A program made the translations under genes and the position numbers. Shown here piece after piece: positions 44,877 to 54,089 of a stretch of 64,000 nucleotides of DNA (its first letter is position 1; the number at the start of each line of letters is the position of its first letter). The stretch lies in NCBI GenBank assembly GCA_019309485.1, contig JAFDGC010000010.1, forward strand, positions 1-64,000. The letters run 5' to 3'. Under the pieces are notes generated by a model. It searched no databases. It was not told where the DNA came from and was given only the letters and a program-made list of their open reading frames with translations. This stretch comes from Deltaproteobacteria bacterium (GTDB lineage Bacteria > Desulfobacterota > Desulfobacteria > Desulfobacterales > UBA2156).

Positions 44877-46367
44877 TCACGCCTTTCCGGCAATGGCGCT
44901 GCCCAGTTCGTGGATATCCGTGTCGGCCGCCCTGATGTCCCGGATCACGGCCCCTTCGTAAAAGACCAGGATCCGATCGGCCACCATGAAAATCTCTTCC
45001 AGTTCCGATGAGGAAAAAACGACGGCGGTGTTTTTCTCGCGGTATCGAAACAAGTGGTCCCAGACCCAGAGGGCGGATTCAAAATCGAGCCCCCGGGTCG
45101 GTTTTTCAAGGAGCAACAAGGCAGGCGCATCCGGGAGGAAGGACAGCATGAGACGCTGCTGGTTCCCGCCGGAAAGGGACTCCACGGGCATCTCCGGATC
45201 CCCCTTGATCCGAAAATACCGAATATGCCGGGCGGCCTGATCCCGGGCGACATTCCAGTGCACCCGGAATCCCCGGCAGTACTTGAGGGCGACATGTTCC
45301 AAGATGGAAAGGCCCGGAATCAGGCCTTCCTCCAGACGGGCCGTGGGTAAAAAGGCAACTCCTTTTTTCTGGAAGGCGATGCCGTCTTTCCTGTGCATCC
45401 CTTCGTCACGGAGGCGAAGCACCCCGGACACCGGGGCCCGCAGCCCGGCGGCAAGACGCATAAACACCCCCTGCCCGCTGCCTTCCAGTCCCGCCAGGGC
45501 CACCACTTCCTTTTCCCGGATGATCGCGCTGCAGGCCTTCAACCCGGAACGGTCTCCGGGCGCCGAGACATCCCGGAGAATCAACAACGGGGCACCGGCC
45601 GGTATTTCGGGCCGTTTCAGGGGGGACGGAACGGATCCGAACATCATCTTCAAAAGAGCGTTCGGGTCAAAGGGACGCTCCATTTCTCCGGTGATTTTTC
45701 CGTGGCGCAGCACCGAAACCCGATCACAGAGACTTTCTACGTCTTCCAGCTTGTGGGAGACCAAAATGATCGTTTTGCCTTCCTGGGCCAGGGTCCTAAG
45801 CGCCTTGAAAAGGGTTTCTTTCTGGAAGCTGGATATTCCGGTGGTGGGCTCGTCGAGGATCAGGACATGGGTGCCCATGGACAACAGCCTGAGGATTTCG
45901 AGTTGCTGGCGTTCTCCGGGGGTCAGTTGCCGTACCGGCGTTTCCGGAGAAAGCGAAAAGCCCAGCCGGGTGCAAAGGGATTCGAACCGTTCCCGGAAGG
46001 CCTTCCGGTGCAGCCGGAATCCACGGATCTGTCCAATCATGAAATTTTCCAGAACGCTGAGAACCGGAAAATCGACGGGTTCCTGGTACAGCATCCCGAT
46101 GCCGAGCCGGGACGCCACAGCGGGCGCCTGAAAATCGACGTCCACCCCGTGGATGCGGATACGTCCCCGGGTTTTTTGGGTGAATCCGGCCAAAATCTTC
46201 ATCAACGTACTCTTTCCGGCGCCGTTTTCCCCCAAAATACCGTGGATCGCTCCGGGACGGAACCGAAGGGTGATCCCCTGATTGGCGTTTACCGAACCGT
46301 AGCGTTTATGGATGTCGACAAGTTCCACGGCCGGCGGCGGTTCCGGATGGATACGCACCTTCGGCAA
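44877..46367 (-). CDS. BMP-type ABC transporter ATPase (two domains)
   Basis: 496 residues with two ABC domains. Domain 1: GENGAGKST, RQLTPGERQQLEIL, LILDEPTTG. Domain 2: P-loop position reads GLEGSGQG without the lysine, as is common in the second half of sugar/nucleoside ATPases; signature SLSGGNQQRLMLS is intact, and the Walker B position reads LLLLEKPTRGLD with glutamate-lysine replacing the usual aspartate-glutamate. One active and one degenerate ATP site are expected. Confidence 0.9.
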   Translation of the reverse strand: MPKVRIHPEPPPAVELVDIHKRYGSVNANQGITLRFRPGAIHGILGENGAGKSTLMKILAGFTQKTRGRIRIHGVDVDFQAPAVASRLGIGMLYQEPVDFPVLSVLENFMIGQIRGFRLHRKAFRERFESLCTRLGFSLSPETPVRQLTPGERQQLEILRLLSMGTHVLILDEPTTGISSFQKETLFKALRTLAQEGKTIILVSHKLEDVESLCDRVSVLRHGKITGEMERPFDPNALLKMMFGSVPSPLKRPEIPAGAPLLILRDVSAPGDRSGLKACSAIIREKEVVALAGLEGSGQGVFMRLAAGLRAPVSGVLRLRDEGMHRKDGIAFQKKGVAFLPTARLEEGLIPGLSILEHVALKYCRGFRVHWNVARDQAARHIRYFRIKGDPEMPVESLSGGNQQRLMLSFLPDAPALLLLEKPTRGLDFESALWVWDHLFRYREKNTAVVFSSSELEEIFMVADRILVFYEGAVIRDIRAADTDIHELGSAIAGKA

Positions 46368-46463
46368 TCCTCATCAATGGTCATGGGAACGGAAAGTGCA
46401 GAAGGAGCGGTCTTCCCCTTCCGCACTCCGTCAAGATCCTGCAAATGACCGGGTGAAGGGTTG

Positions 46464-47657
46464 TTATTGGGCGCTGGATGCGCCGGTCATCCCTTTTAAG
46501 AGCTGTTTCATGTACCAGATCTGCGCGTCGGTGGCGACTTCCCCTTCCTTTAAGAAGATGCTGCCGTCCTGGTAAAACAGCGGCCCCTTGAAAAGGACGG
46601 CTTTCTGGCTCCCCAGATCCTTGATAAATCCCTCCAGGGCCGCTTTGGCTTTTTCGGGCAGGGCCGGCCCGGGGAGAAATCCGACGGTGCTGGTCTCCGG
46701 ATTGTTGATGTTGTTCCAGTCCGGACCCAGCCACACCCATTTGGATTCCCAGTTGCCGGACATGGAACCCTTCACGAAATCGATGTATCCGGGTCCCCAG
46801 TTGAAATAGGGAACACCCAGGCAGGCCTCGGACGCCCCCTCGCAGGCGCCGATGTAATCATAAGGGATGGCCCAGACTGCCTTCCCCTCCTGTTTTTTCT
46901 GCTTGGCGACCACCACGGCTTCCGTGGTGTCGATGCCGGAGATGACCACGTCATACCCGGTGTTGAAAAAGTTCTGGCAGACCTGTGTGGGATCGGCCGT
47001 GACGCCGGGGATGTTGAACCAGAATCCGATCCAGGTGACTTTGAAGTCCAACGCCTTGGGATCCCGGTTAAGAACGTGTTCCCAGGCGTATCGGGCCCCG
47101 AGAAAACACGCGGCAGCCAAGCGGCGGGTTTCTTCATTGATGAGGGGACCCAGGTATCCGATCTTCCCCGTCCGGGTGGTCATGGCCGCCGCAAAGCCGG
47201 CCATCATCTTCCCGTATTCCATTTTTCCCATGAGGTTGGCCAAATTGGAAGGAGCCTTTTTTGTCAGGACATCATCCCCGGAAATATGGAGAAAATGGAT
47301 TTCCGGATGCAACCGGGCCGCTTCCCGGGTGCCGTCCTTCATGTCGTCGGAATTGGCGATGATCAGCCTTGCCCCCTTTTCCACCAGATCATCGGCCAAC
47401 TGGGGAATCGTCACACCCGGCCGGTCCGCCGGGTTGACCTTGTCGATGTAGATCATCTTCGTCCCGGGGACCTTTTTTTCCACGGTCAACCCGGCCTCGT
47501 AGTGGGCCTGGCTCCATCCGTGGTCATTGTAAGGTCCCACCAGGAGCAATCCGAAGATGAACGGTTTGTCAGATCCCTCGGCCGGTTGAAAACAAAATGC
47601 TACGGAAAAGATTACCAGGCTCACCGCGAAAAACACCCATCCCCTGTTTTTTCTCAT
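46464..47657 (-). CDS. BMP-family substrate-binding protein
   Basis: 397 residues with an N-terminal signal peptide (WVFFAVSLVIFSVAFCFQPA; a cysteine is present but not a clear lipobox). The core GLLLVGPYNDHGWSQAHYEA, IIANSDDMKDGT and KIGYLGPLINEETRRL are typical of the basic membrane protein family that delivers nucleosides or similar ligands. First gene of the operon of four. Ligand unknown. Confidence 0.88.
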   Translation of the reverse strand: MRKNRGWVFFAVSLVIFSVAFCFQPAEGSDKPFIFGLLLVGPYNDHGWSQAHYEAGLTVEKKVPGTKMIYIDKVNPADRPGVTIPQLADDLVEKGARLIIANSDDMKDGTREAARLHPEIHFLHISGDDVLTKKAPSNLANLMGKMEYGKMMAGFAAAMTTRTGKIGYLGPLINEETRRLAAACFLGARYAWEHVLNRDPKALDFKVTWIGFWFNIPGVTADPTQVCQNFFNTGYDVVISGIDTTEAVVVAKQKKQEGKAVWAIPYDYIGACEGASEACLGVPYFNWGPGYIDFVKGSMSGNWESKWVWLGPDWNNINNPETSTVGFLPGPALPEKAKAALEGFIKDLGSQKAVLFKGPLFYQDGSIFLKEGEVATDAQIWYMKQLLKGMTGASSAQ

Positions 47658-47682
47658 GATGCCCTCTCCTTTTCAAAGTGAA

Positions 47683-47718
47683 GCCCTCCCGCCCTGAAGG
47701 GCGGGGCCCCCGGTGATA
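47683..47718. repeat. Palindromic dispersed repeat, copy 3
   Basis: GCCCTCCCGCCCTGAAGGGC then GGGGCCCCCGGTGATA, just upstream of the BMP protein gene on its minus-strand side. The rest of the 320-base gap to 47978 is AT-rich and shows no gene. Confidence 0.65.
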
Positions 47719-47978
47719 AAATCGTCATTCTAAATCGAGCATTCCCCTGAATATTTGCAGGAGTGCATATTTCTCTCCTTTTTTATGTTCCGACCGGGAA
47801 TTTTTCCGTATCACAACGGACCTTGTCTTTCTACTCGAAAGTGCATCATCGACAAACAATCCGCATCCACCCAAGGCTTTCGGAACCCGAAATTGCTTGT
47901 ACAAGGGGTCATAACCTCTTGACTCCGGAATTCATTTGCGTCTATTTATCGTAAGAAACCTTGCGAAAGGAGCGCCCC

Positions 47979-48266
47979 ATGCCTGTGAAGGTGATCATCC
48001 GACGCCCGGCCTCGGCAGAAACGGATGTGTTTATGGCCCCTCTTTTGGAAGAACTCCGGAAAAAGGCCATGCAACAAAAGGGGTACATTTCCGGCGAGAC
48101 CCTCAAACGTGTTGACGGGCCGGCGGAGACCATGGTAATCAGCACCTGGCGGTCCATGGAGGATTGGAAAAACTGGATGGCAAGCCGCGAACGTATCGAT
48201 ATCCAAAACAAAATCGATACGTTGATCGGCAAAGAAACCCTTTATGAGATCTATGTCCCGAAGTAG
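47979..48266 (+). CDS. Antibiotic biosynthesis monooxygenase-fold (ABM) protein
   Basis: 95 residues, a single ferredoxin-like ABM domain: KVIIRRPASAETDVFMAPLL, QQKGYISGETLKRVDGPAET and STWRSMEDWKNWMASRERID. Strong AAGGAG ribosome site. Small ABM proteins act on quinones or heme, or have unknown jobs. It lies 24 bases upstream of the decarboxylase gamma gene and may be co-transcribed. Confidence 0.8.
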   Translation: MPVKVIIRRPASAETDVFMAPLLEELRKKAMQQKGYISGETLKRVDGPAETMVISTWRSMEDWKNWMASRERIDIQNKIDTLIGKETLYEIYVPK

Positions 48267-48290
48267 GTAAAACAATTTTAGGAGCATGTA

Positions 48291-48686
48291 GTGTACGGTT
48301 TTGAAGCAATATCCCATTACAATGGATGGACCATGGCCATCGCGGGCGCCCTCATCGTCATGTCGGGGCTGACGATCCTGTCTTTCGTCATCTCTCAATT
48401 GCATCGGGTGGCCGGATTATTTGAAAAGCGCCCTGAAGAACCCCCGCCGGAAGACGTGCCTGAAACACCTGCCAAATCCTTCGGTTTTCCCCTGGACGAC
48501 CTTCAAGAAGCGGCGGCACAGTGCAGTCTGGAAGCGGCGGCCCTGGGGGAACCCTTTGAGATCAAAGCCCTTTTCGAGGTGTTAAAAAATAGGGGGTGGC
48601 CCGCACCCCACCTGACGATCCGCACCTTCAGGGAGCGGGGAATCCTCGTACCGGCCGAAGACGGCCTTTTTTCATGGAAGAAGTAA
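48291..48686 (+). CDS. OadG-family Na+-pumping decarboxylase gamma subunit
   Basis: 131 residues. One membrane helix at 14-36 (WTMAIAGALIVMSGLTILSF), then a proline-rich linker (EKRPEEPPPEDVPETPA) and a C-terminal domain ending HLTIRTFRERGILVPAEDG. OadG joins the biotin enzyme to the membrane beta subunit. GTG start after TTTAGGAG. The folded-looking C-terminal part is longer than the plain acidic tail of enteric OadG. Confidence 0.72.
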   Translation: MYGFEAISHYNGWTMAIAGALIVMSGLTILSFVISQLHRVAGLFEKRPEEPPPEDVPETPAKSFGFPLDDLQEAAAQCSLEAAALGEPFEIKALFEVLKNRGWPAPHLTIRTFRERGILVPAEDGLFSWKK

Positions 48687-48805
48687 CATGGGATCTCGCC
48701 TTTTTCCGCCACGCGCCACCGGGTTCATCCCGTCCGGATAACCTGCCTCCCACACATCGAAACGGCACGTCAAGAACACGAAAGAACATTTAGGAAGAAA
48801 CCATT

Positions 48806-49930
48806 ATGACGCTTTTACTTCAGTTCCTGTCCAACACAGGCTACTTTTTGGCCGATTACCGCCACATCGTCATGATTCTGGTGGGATGCACTTTTATTTT
48901 CCTTTCCATCGCCAAGAAATACGAACCGCTCCTGTTGCTCCCCATCGGCTTCGGCATCATCGTGGGGAACGTCCCGTTTTTCAAAGGGTTCGGCTTGGGC
49001 ATCTATGAACCCAACAGCGTGCTCCACTATCTGTATTTCGGGGTCACCTCGGGCCTTTATCCGTCCATCGTCTTTTTGGGGCTTGGTGCCATGACGGATT
49101 TTTCCTCCCTGCTGGCGACACCCAAGCTCATGATCCTGGGTGCCGCGGCCCAGATGGGGATTTATTTCACGCTCCTTTCGGCCCTGGCCCTGGGATTCCT
49201 GCCCCGGGAAGCCGGTGCCATCGCCATTATCGGGGGGGCCGACGGACCCACCTCCATCTTTTTAACCGCCAAGCTCGCCCCGCACCTCATCGGCCCGGTC
49301 GCCATTGCCGCATATTCCTACATGGCGTTGATCCCCATCATCCAGCCCCCCATCATGCGCCTTTTAACATCCAAGGAAGAACGGCGCATCCGCATGCCCG
49401 AAACCCGGGAGGTCTCCCGGAAAGAACAGTTGATTTTTCCGGTGGTGGGGGTCATCCTGTGCTGCTTTCTGGCGCCCGCTTCCATCCCGCTTCTGGGACC
49501 CTTTTTCTTCGGGAACCTCATGAAGGTCAGCGGTGTGGTGGACCGCTTGGCCCAGACCGCCCGCTCGGCCATCATCGACACGGCCACCATTTTCCTGGGA
49601 TTCACCGTAGGCGCCAGCACCCAGGCCGACGTCTTCTTGACCCCCAAATCCGTGGGCATCTTCTTTCTGGGTGCCATTGCCTTCAGTATCGCTACAGCCT
49701 CGGGGGTCCTCTTCGCCAAGATCATGAATCTTTTCTTGAAACAAAAGATCAATCCCCTGTTGGGTGCCGCCGGTGTTTCGGCCGTCCCCGGGTCCGCCCG
49801 GGAAGTGCACTTGACGGGCCTGAAAGCGGATCCTACCAATTACCTGCTCATGCACGGCATGGCCTGCAATGCCTCCGGCGTCATCGGATCCGCCCTATGC
49901 GCCGGCATCCTCTGGAGCTTTTTGTTGTGA
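48806..49930 (+). CDS. oadB: Na+-pumping decarboxylase beta subunit
   Basis: 374 residues, about nine to eleven membrane segments. Key motif GGADGPTSIFLTAKLAPHLI contains the aspartate that couples decarboxylation to Na+ export, and GFTVGASTQADVFL is also conserved. This family covers oxaloacetate, methylmalonyl-CoA and glutaconyl-CoA decarboxylases. The biotin carboxyltransferase partner is not in the window. AGGAAG ribosome site. Confidence 0.92.
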   Translation: MTLLLQFLSNTGYFLADYRHIVMILVGCTFIFLSIAKKYEPLLLLPIGFGIIVGNVPFFKGFGLGIYEPNSVLHYLYFGVTSGLYPSIVFLGLGAMTDFSSLLATPKLMILGAAAQMGIYFTLLSALALGFLPREAGAIAIIGGADGPTSIFLTAKLAPHLIGPVAIAAYSYMALIPIIQPPIMRLLTSKEERRIRMPETREVSRKEQLIFPVVGVILCCFLAPASIPLLGPFFFGNLMKVSGVVDRLAQTARSAIIDTATIFLGFTVGASTQADVFLTPKSVGIFFLGAIAFSIATASGVLFAKIMNLFLKQKINPLLGAAGVSAVPGSAREVHLTGLKADPTNYLLMHGMACNASGVIGSALCAGILWSFLL

Positions 49931-50047
49931 TGCCTTTGAACGCGCCTCATCTTGGCCAAGGCGGGATCTCATGCGGAAGGGGAAGACTGGTCTTCAAAAA
50001 AAATAGGGGGAACACCGGAAAGTCGCCCCTTTTCGGAAGCGATGCGC

Positions 50048-51748
50048 TTATCCCCGGGATTGTTTCTGGATCTTGGCCCAGGTGTCCCGGAGGGTAACGG
50101 TACGGTTGAAAACGGGGGCTCCCGGTGCGGAATCGACGGGATCTACGAAAAAGTAGCCCAGCCGTTCGAACTGGTACCGGTTTTCCGGTAAGGCGCCCGC
50201 AAGACCCGGTTCCAGCTTGCAGCCGGAAAGGACCGTCAAAGAATCCGGATTGATCCGTTCCTTAAACTCCGGGGTGTCCTTTCCCGCATCCGGTTCGGAA
50301 GTCTCATTCAGAAGGTAATCGTACAGGCGCACCTTGGCGTCGAAGGCTTGGGGAGCGCTCACCCAATGGAGGGTGGCCTTGACCTTCCGGCCGTCGGGTG
50401 CATCCCCGCCCCGGGTGGCCGGATCATAGGTGCATCGGACTTCCTTTACTTCTCCCGTTTTTTCATCCTTGACCACCCCCACGCAGGTGATGAAGTAGGC
50501 ATACCGGAGCCTCACCTCCCGGCCCGGGGAAAGCCGGAAAAATTTCTTGGGCGGATCTTCCATGAAATCGCCGCGTTCGATGTAGATCTCCCGGGAAAAA
50601 GGGACCTGCCGGGTCCCCATGCCGGGGTCTTCGGGATTGTTGACGGCTTTAAGCATTTCCGTGTGGTTTTCCGGGTAATTTTCGATGACCACTTTCAAGG
50701 GACGCAATACCGCCATGACACGCGGCGCCGTGCGGTTTAGATCCTCCCGCAGGCAATATTCCAAAAGGGCCATGTCCACGGTGCTGTCACGGCGGGCCAC
50801 ACCGATCCGCTCACAGAAGTTGCGGATGGCCTGCGGGGTGTACCCCCTGCGCCGGAGCCCCGAAAGGGTGGGCATGCGGGGATCATCCCATCCCGTCACA
50901 TATCCTTCCTCCACCAGGCGGATGAGTTTCCGCTTGCTCAAGACGGTCCGGGTAAGATTGAGCCGGGCGAACTCGATTTGTCGGGGATGGTGGATCTCCA
51001 GGGCGTCGAGAAACCAGTCGTACAAGGGCCGGTGGTCTTCGAATTCCAGGGTGCAGATGGAATGGGTGATCCCTTCGATGGAATCGCACTGGCCGTGGGC
51101 GAAATCGTAGGTGGGGTAAATGCACCATTTGTCTCCGGTGCGGTGGTGTGAGGCGAAAAGGATCCGGTACATGACCGGATCCCGCATATTCAAATTGGGA
51201 GACGCCATGTCGATCTTGGCCCGAAGGACACACTCCCCCGCCGGGAACTCACCGTTTCGCATGCGTTCAAACAGATCGCGGTTTTCGGCCACGGTCCGAT
51301 TTCGGTAGGGGCTTTCCCTCCCGGGCTCCGTGAGGGTCCCCCGATACGACCGGATTTCCTCGGCGCTCAAGCTGTCAACATAGGCCTTGCCTTTTTCGAT
51401 GAGATCCACGGCAAAGGCATACAGGGTGTCGAAGTAATCCGAGGCATAAAACTCCCGGTCTTCCCAGTCAAATCCGAGCCACCGAACGTCGGCCTTGATG
51501 GACTCCACGTACTCTTGTTCTTCCTTGGTGGGATTCGTATCATCGAACCGAAGATTGCATCTTCCTTTGAACTCGGCGGCCAGCCCGAAGTTGATGCAGA
51601 TGGATTTGGCGTGCCCGATGTGCAGATACCCGTTGGGTTCGGGCGGAAACCGGGTCTGTACGCGACCGTCCCATTTTCCGGTTTCTTGGTCTTCTGCAAT
51701 GATGTTTCGAATGAAATTCGATGCGGGCTTCAAGTCAATGGAAGCCAT
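50048..51748 (-). CDS. glnS: Glutamine--tRNA ligase
   Basis: 566 residues. [15 protein letters not shown] (HIGH), [10 protein letters not shown], a VLSKRKL KMSKS-type loop and the two C-terminal beta-barrel anticodon domains. Presence of GlnRS implies direct charging of tRNA-Gln. Ribosome site AGGAGAGAACC. A tRNA-Gln gene lies 133 bases upstream on the same strand, followed upstream by gltX. Confidence 0.97.
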   Translation of the reverse strand: MASIDLKPASNFIRNIIAEDQETGKWDGRVQTRFPPEPNGYLHIGHAKSICINFGLAAEFKGRCNLRFDDTNPTKEEQEYVESIKADVRWLGFDWEDREFYASDYFDTLYAFAVDLIEKGKAYVDSLSAEEIRSYRGTLTEPGRESPYRNRTVAENRDLFERMRNGEFPAGECVLRAKIDMASPNLNMRDPVMYRILFASHHRTGDKWCIYPTYDFAHGQCDSIEGITHSICTLEFEDHRPLYDWFLDALEIHHPRQIEFARLNLTRTVLSKRKLIRLVEEGYVTGWDDPRMPTLSGLRRRGYTPQAIRNFCERIGVARRDSTVDMALLEYCLREDLNRTAPRVMAVLRPLKVVIENYPENHTEMLKAVNNPEDPGMGTRQVPFSREIYIERGDFMEDPPKKFFRLSPGREVRLRYAYFITCVGVVKDEKTGEVKEVRCTYDPATRGGDAPDGRKVKATLHWVSAPQAFDAKVRLYDYLLNETSEPDAGKDTPEFKERINPDSLTVLSGCKLEPGLAGALPENRYQFERLGYFFVDPVDSAPGAPVFNRTVTLRDTWAKIQKQSRG

Positions 51749-51812
51749 GACGGTTCTCTCCTCCTTGGATTCACTTTCCGTACGCCTTTTCGAGGAACAA
51801 AATCATGCGCCG

Positions 51813-51841
51813 TTTCTATGGGAAAAAGGGAACGAAGTCAA
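51813..51841 (-). promoter_or_regulatory. Predicted promoter of glnS
   Basis: Minus strand TTGACT (51836-51841), 17-base spacer, TAGAAA (51813-51818), between tRNA-Gln and glnS. Confidence 0.6.
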
Positions 51842-51881
51842 TCGCAACAGAAGGGGCGGGGGCAACACAGCAGGAAAAATT

Positions 51882-51955
51882 TGGCTGAGGGACCAGGATT
51901 CGAACCTGGATTAACGGGGCCAGAACCCGTCGTCCTGCCGTTAGACGATCCCCCA
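51882..51955 (-). tRNA. tRNA-Gln (anticodon CTG)
   Basis: 74 nt including CCA. Acceptor TGGGGGA/TCCCTCA (one wobble), anticodon stem ACGGG/CCCGT with loop TTCTGGC giving CTG (codon CAG), T arm CCAGG-TTCGAAT-CCTGG. Begins with the weak first pair typical of GlnRS substrates (U1-A72). Confidence 0.93.
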
Positions 51956-51970
51956 GCACATATGTTTTTC

Positions 51971-51999
51971 TTCTAATACACCTTGCCGGCAGCCGTCAA
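51971..51999 (-). promoter_or_regulatory. Possible promoter of tRNA-Gln
   Basis: Minus strand TTGACG (51994-51999) with TTAGAA at 17 or TATTAG at 15 bases; -10 match is poor. Confidence 0.35.
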
Positions 52000-52019
52000 G
52001 TCGATTCTGTTTCAGCAAA

Positions 52020-53420
52020 TCAGGAGGACCGGCCTTCGATGAACTCAACGGCGCGTTTCAATCGGCCGACGGCGCGGGCCTTGCCCAGCACGTGCAGGAT
52101 TTCGAAGATGCCGGGGCTGGCGGTTTTTCCTGTAAGAGCCACCCGGACGGGTTGGGCGATCTTGCCCAGTTTCAGCCCGGTTTCCTCCATGACGGCACGG
52201 AAGGCGTCTTCCAGGGCCTTTTCCCCGAAATCCGGGGACGTCTCAAGCTGCTGTACCACCCGGCGAAGGATTCGCGCCGATTCGGCGGTGAGAAATTTTT
52301 CGGCCGCCGCTTCTTCGTAAGCCACGGTTTCCGTAAAATAAAACCGGGCGGCATCCGCCATTTCAGAAAGGGTCTTGCTCCGTTCCTTCAGGGTGGAAAC
52401 AACCGATTCAAGATTCGGGCCGTCCTCCAGCGTAAGTCCTTGCCCGGATAGAAACGGGAGGAGCCTTTCGGCCAGATACCGATCGGAGGCGAGCTTCATG
52501 TGCTCCGCATTGACCGCCAAGAGCTTTTCCGGGTTGAAGATGCCGGGCGATTTTCCAAGCCTTTCCATGGAAAATTTATCGATGAGTTCTTCCCGGGTGA
52601 AAATTTCCTGATCTCCGTAGGACCATCCCAGGCGGACCAGGTAATTTATGAGGGCCTCGGGAAGGTAACCCATGTCCCGGTAGGCCAAAACCGACAGGGC
52701 GCCATGCCGCTTGCTCAGCCGGGAACGATCGTGACCCAGCACCATCGGAACGTGGGCGAATACGGGAAGGTCAGCGCCCAGGGCCTTGTAGATCAGAATC
52801 TGTTTGGGGGTGTTCATGACATGATCGTCCCCCCGGAGGATCATGTTGATCCCCATGGTGACGTCGTCCACCACCACCACGAAATTATAAGTGGGGGTCC
52901 CGTCTTTCCGGACGATGATGAAATCATCCAGCTCGGTGTTGTCAAAGACGATATTCCCCTTGACGGCATCGTTTAAAACCGTGGCACCGATGAGAGGCGC
53001 CTTGAATCGGACCACGGTATCTTGGGACGCCTTCAGTCCCCGATCCCGGCATTTTCCGTCATATTTGGGCTTTCCACCTGACGCCATGGCCCTTTTGCGG
53101 ATCGATTCGAGCCGCTCGGGCGGACAATCGCAATAATAAGCATGGCCGGAATCCAGGAGCTTTTGCATATATTCCCGATAAATGGAAAACCGCCGGGACT
53201 GAAAATAAGGCCCCTCGTCCCAGTCAATGCCCAGCCACCTGAGGGACTCCAGGATGGATTCCACAAATTCAGGGGTGGACCGCGCCGTATCTGTATCTTC
53301 CATTCTCAAGATGAATTTTCCCTTCGTATGCCGGGCATACAGCCAGTTGAACAGGGCCGTGCGGGCGCCCCCCAGATGAAGATGTCCGGTGGGACTGGGT
53401 GGAAATCGCGTGACAATCAT
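52020..53420 (-). CDS. gltX: Glutamate--tRNA ligase
   Basis: 466 residues. RFPPSPTGHLHLGGARTALF (HIGH-like), RMEDTDTAR, a zinc-type CDCPPERLESIRKRA segment and SRLSKRHGALSV (KMSKS loop). Class I, discriminating or not cannot be told by eye. Same strand as tRNA-Gln and glnS, so the locus groups glutamate and glutamine charging. Confidence 0.96.
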   Translation of the reverse strand: MIVTRFPPSPTGHLHLGGARTALFNWLYARHTKGKFILRMEDTDTARSTPEFVESILESLRWLGIDWDEGPYFQSRRFSIYREYMQKLLDSGHAYYCDCPPERLESIRKRAMASGGKPKYDGKCRDRGLKASQDTVVRFKAPLIGATVLNDAVKGNIVFDNTELDDFIIVRKDGTPTYNFVVVVDDVTMGINMILRGDDHVMNTPKQILIYKALGADLPVFAHVPMVLGHDRSRLSKRHGALSVLAYRDMGYLPEALINYLVRLGWSYGDQEIFTREELIDKFSMERLGKSPGIFNPEKLLAVNAEHMKLASDRYLAERLLPFLSGQGLTLEDGPNLESVVSTLKERSKTLSEMADAARFYFTETVAYEEAAAEKFLTAESARILRRVVQQLETSPDFGEKALEDAFRAVMEETGLKLGKIAQPVRVALTGKTASPGIFEILHVLGKARAVGRLKRAVEFIEGRSS

Positions 53421-53787
53421 TGCTTATACTTTCCTATGAAATAAACTCGGGTGGATCATGATCTTTCCAACCATTTGATATTTAAGAATATTATTATAGC
53501 TCGATCCCTGAGATGTGCTTCCGGTCGCATTTTAATGAAAACTAGTCATAAAGCGGATTCCCCGGGCGTTTTCCTGCCACAGCAACCATCGTCTCCCGAA
53601 ACCGGGAATCATACGATTTTAAAAAGGGAGTTGCGCATGGATCCGCTTTGCATTCGATGTGATTTTATATCCAATTATATCAATATCTTAAATTAAATTG
53701 CGGTTTATTTCCGCCGCCAGCTTGCTTCTTATCACATGCGGCCACAGGGTACAAGGGAATCATTTTAAAGCTCCGGCGGAAAAGTCC
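53421..53787. other. AT-rich gap between gltX and rpmF
   Basis: No supported gene; the frame at 53451-53696 has no ribosome site and ends in low-complexity sequence. TATAAT on the minus strand at 53493-53498 may be the gltX -10 box, without a recognisable -35. Confidence 0.4.
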
Positions 53788-53816
53788 TTGACAACGGTTT
53801 GCTTTTCAATTACTAG
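53788..53816 (+). promoter_or_regulatory. Predicted promoter of the rpmF-fab cluster
   Basis: TTGACA (53788-53793), 17 bases, TACTAG (53811-53816); about 65 bases of leader before rpmF. Confidence 0.55.
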
Positions 53817-53887
53817 GGGCAAAACCTTTTAATAACCGCTCAGAATATTAAATAGTTTAATAATAATAGATGGTTAGGAGATTACTT

Positions 53888-54067
53888 ATGCCACTTCCAA
53901 AACGAAAGAAATCCAAATCGAAGCGTGACATGCGGCGGGCGCACTACAAGACCGCCCTTCCCAACCTTTCTCCCTGTCCCCAATGCGGGGAAGCCAGACC
54001 GCCGCACCGGGCATGTCCCCACTGCGGCGCTTATAAAGGCCGCACAGTGGTCAAAACCGAAGAATAG
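53888..54067 (+). CDS. rpmF: Large ribosomal subunit protein bL32
   Basis: 59 residues: MPLPKRKKSKSKRDMRRAH, then a zinc ribbon CPQCGEARPPHRACPHCG, the four-cysteine form of L32. Start at 53888 after TTAGGAG. L32 genes commonly head fatty-acid synthesis clusters; here the next genes are an acyl-CoA dehydrogenase, fabG, acpP and fabF. Confidence 0.96.
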   Translation: MPLPKRKKSKSKRDMRRAHYKTALPNLSPCPQCGEARPPHRACPHCGAYKGRTVVKTEE

Positions 54068-54089
54068 CCCCAAGGAAAATTTTTAAACG

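Noticed and set aside
53451-53696. 81-codon frame before rpmF
   Set aside because: No ribosome site, no family resemblance, AT-rich end.
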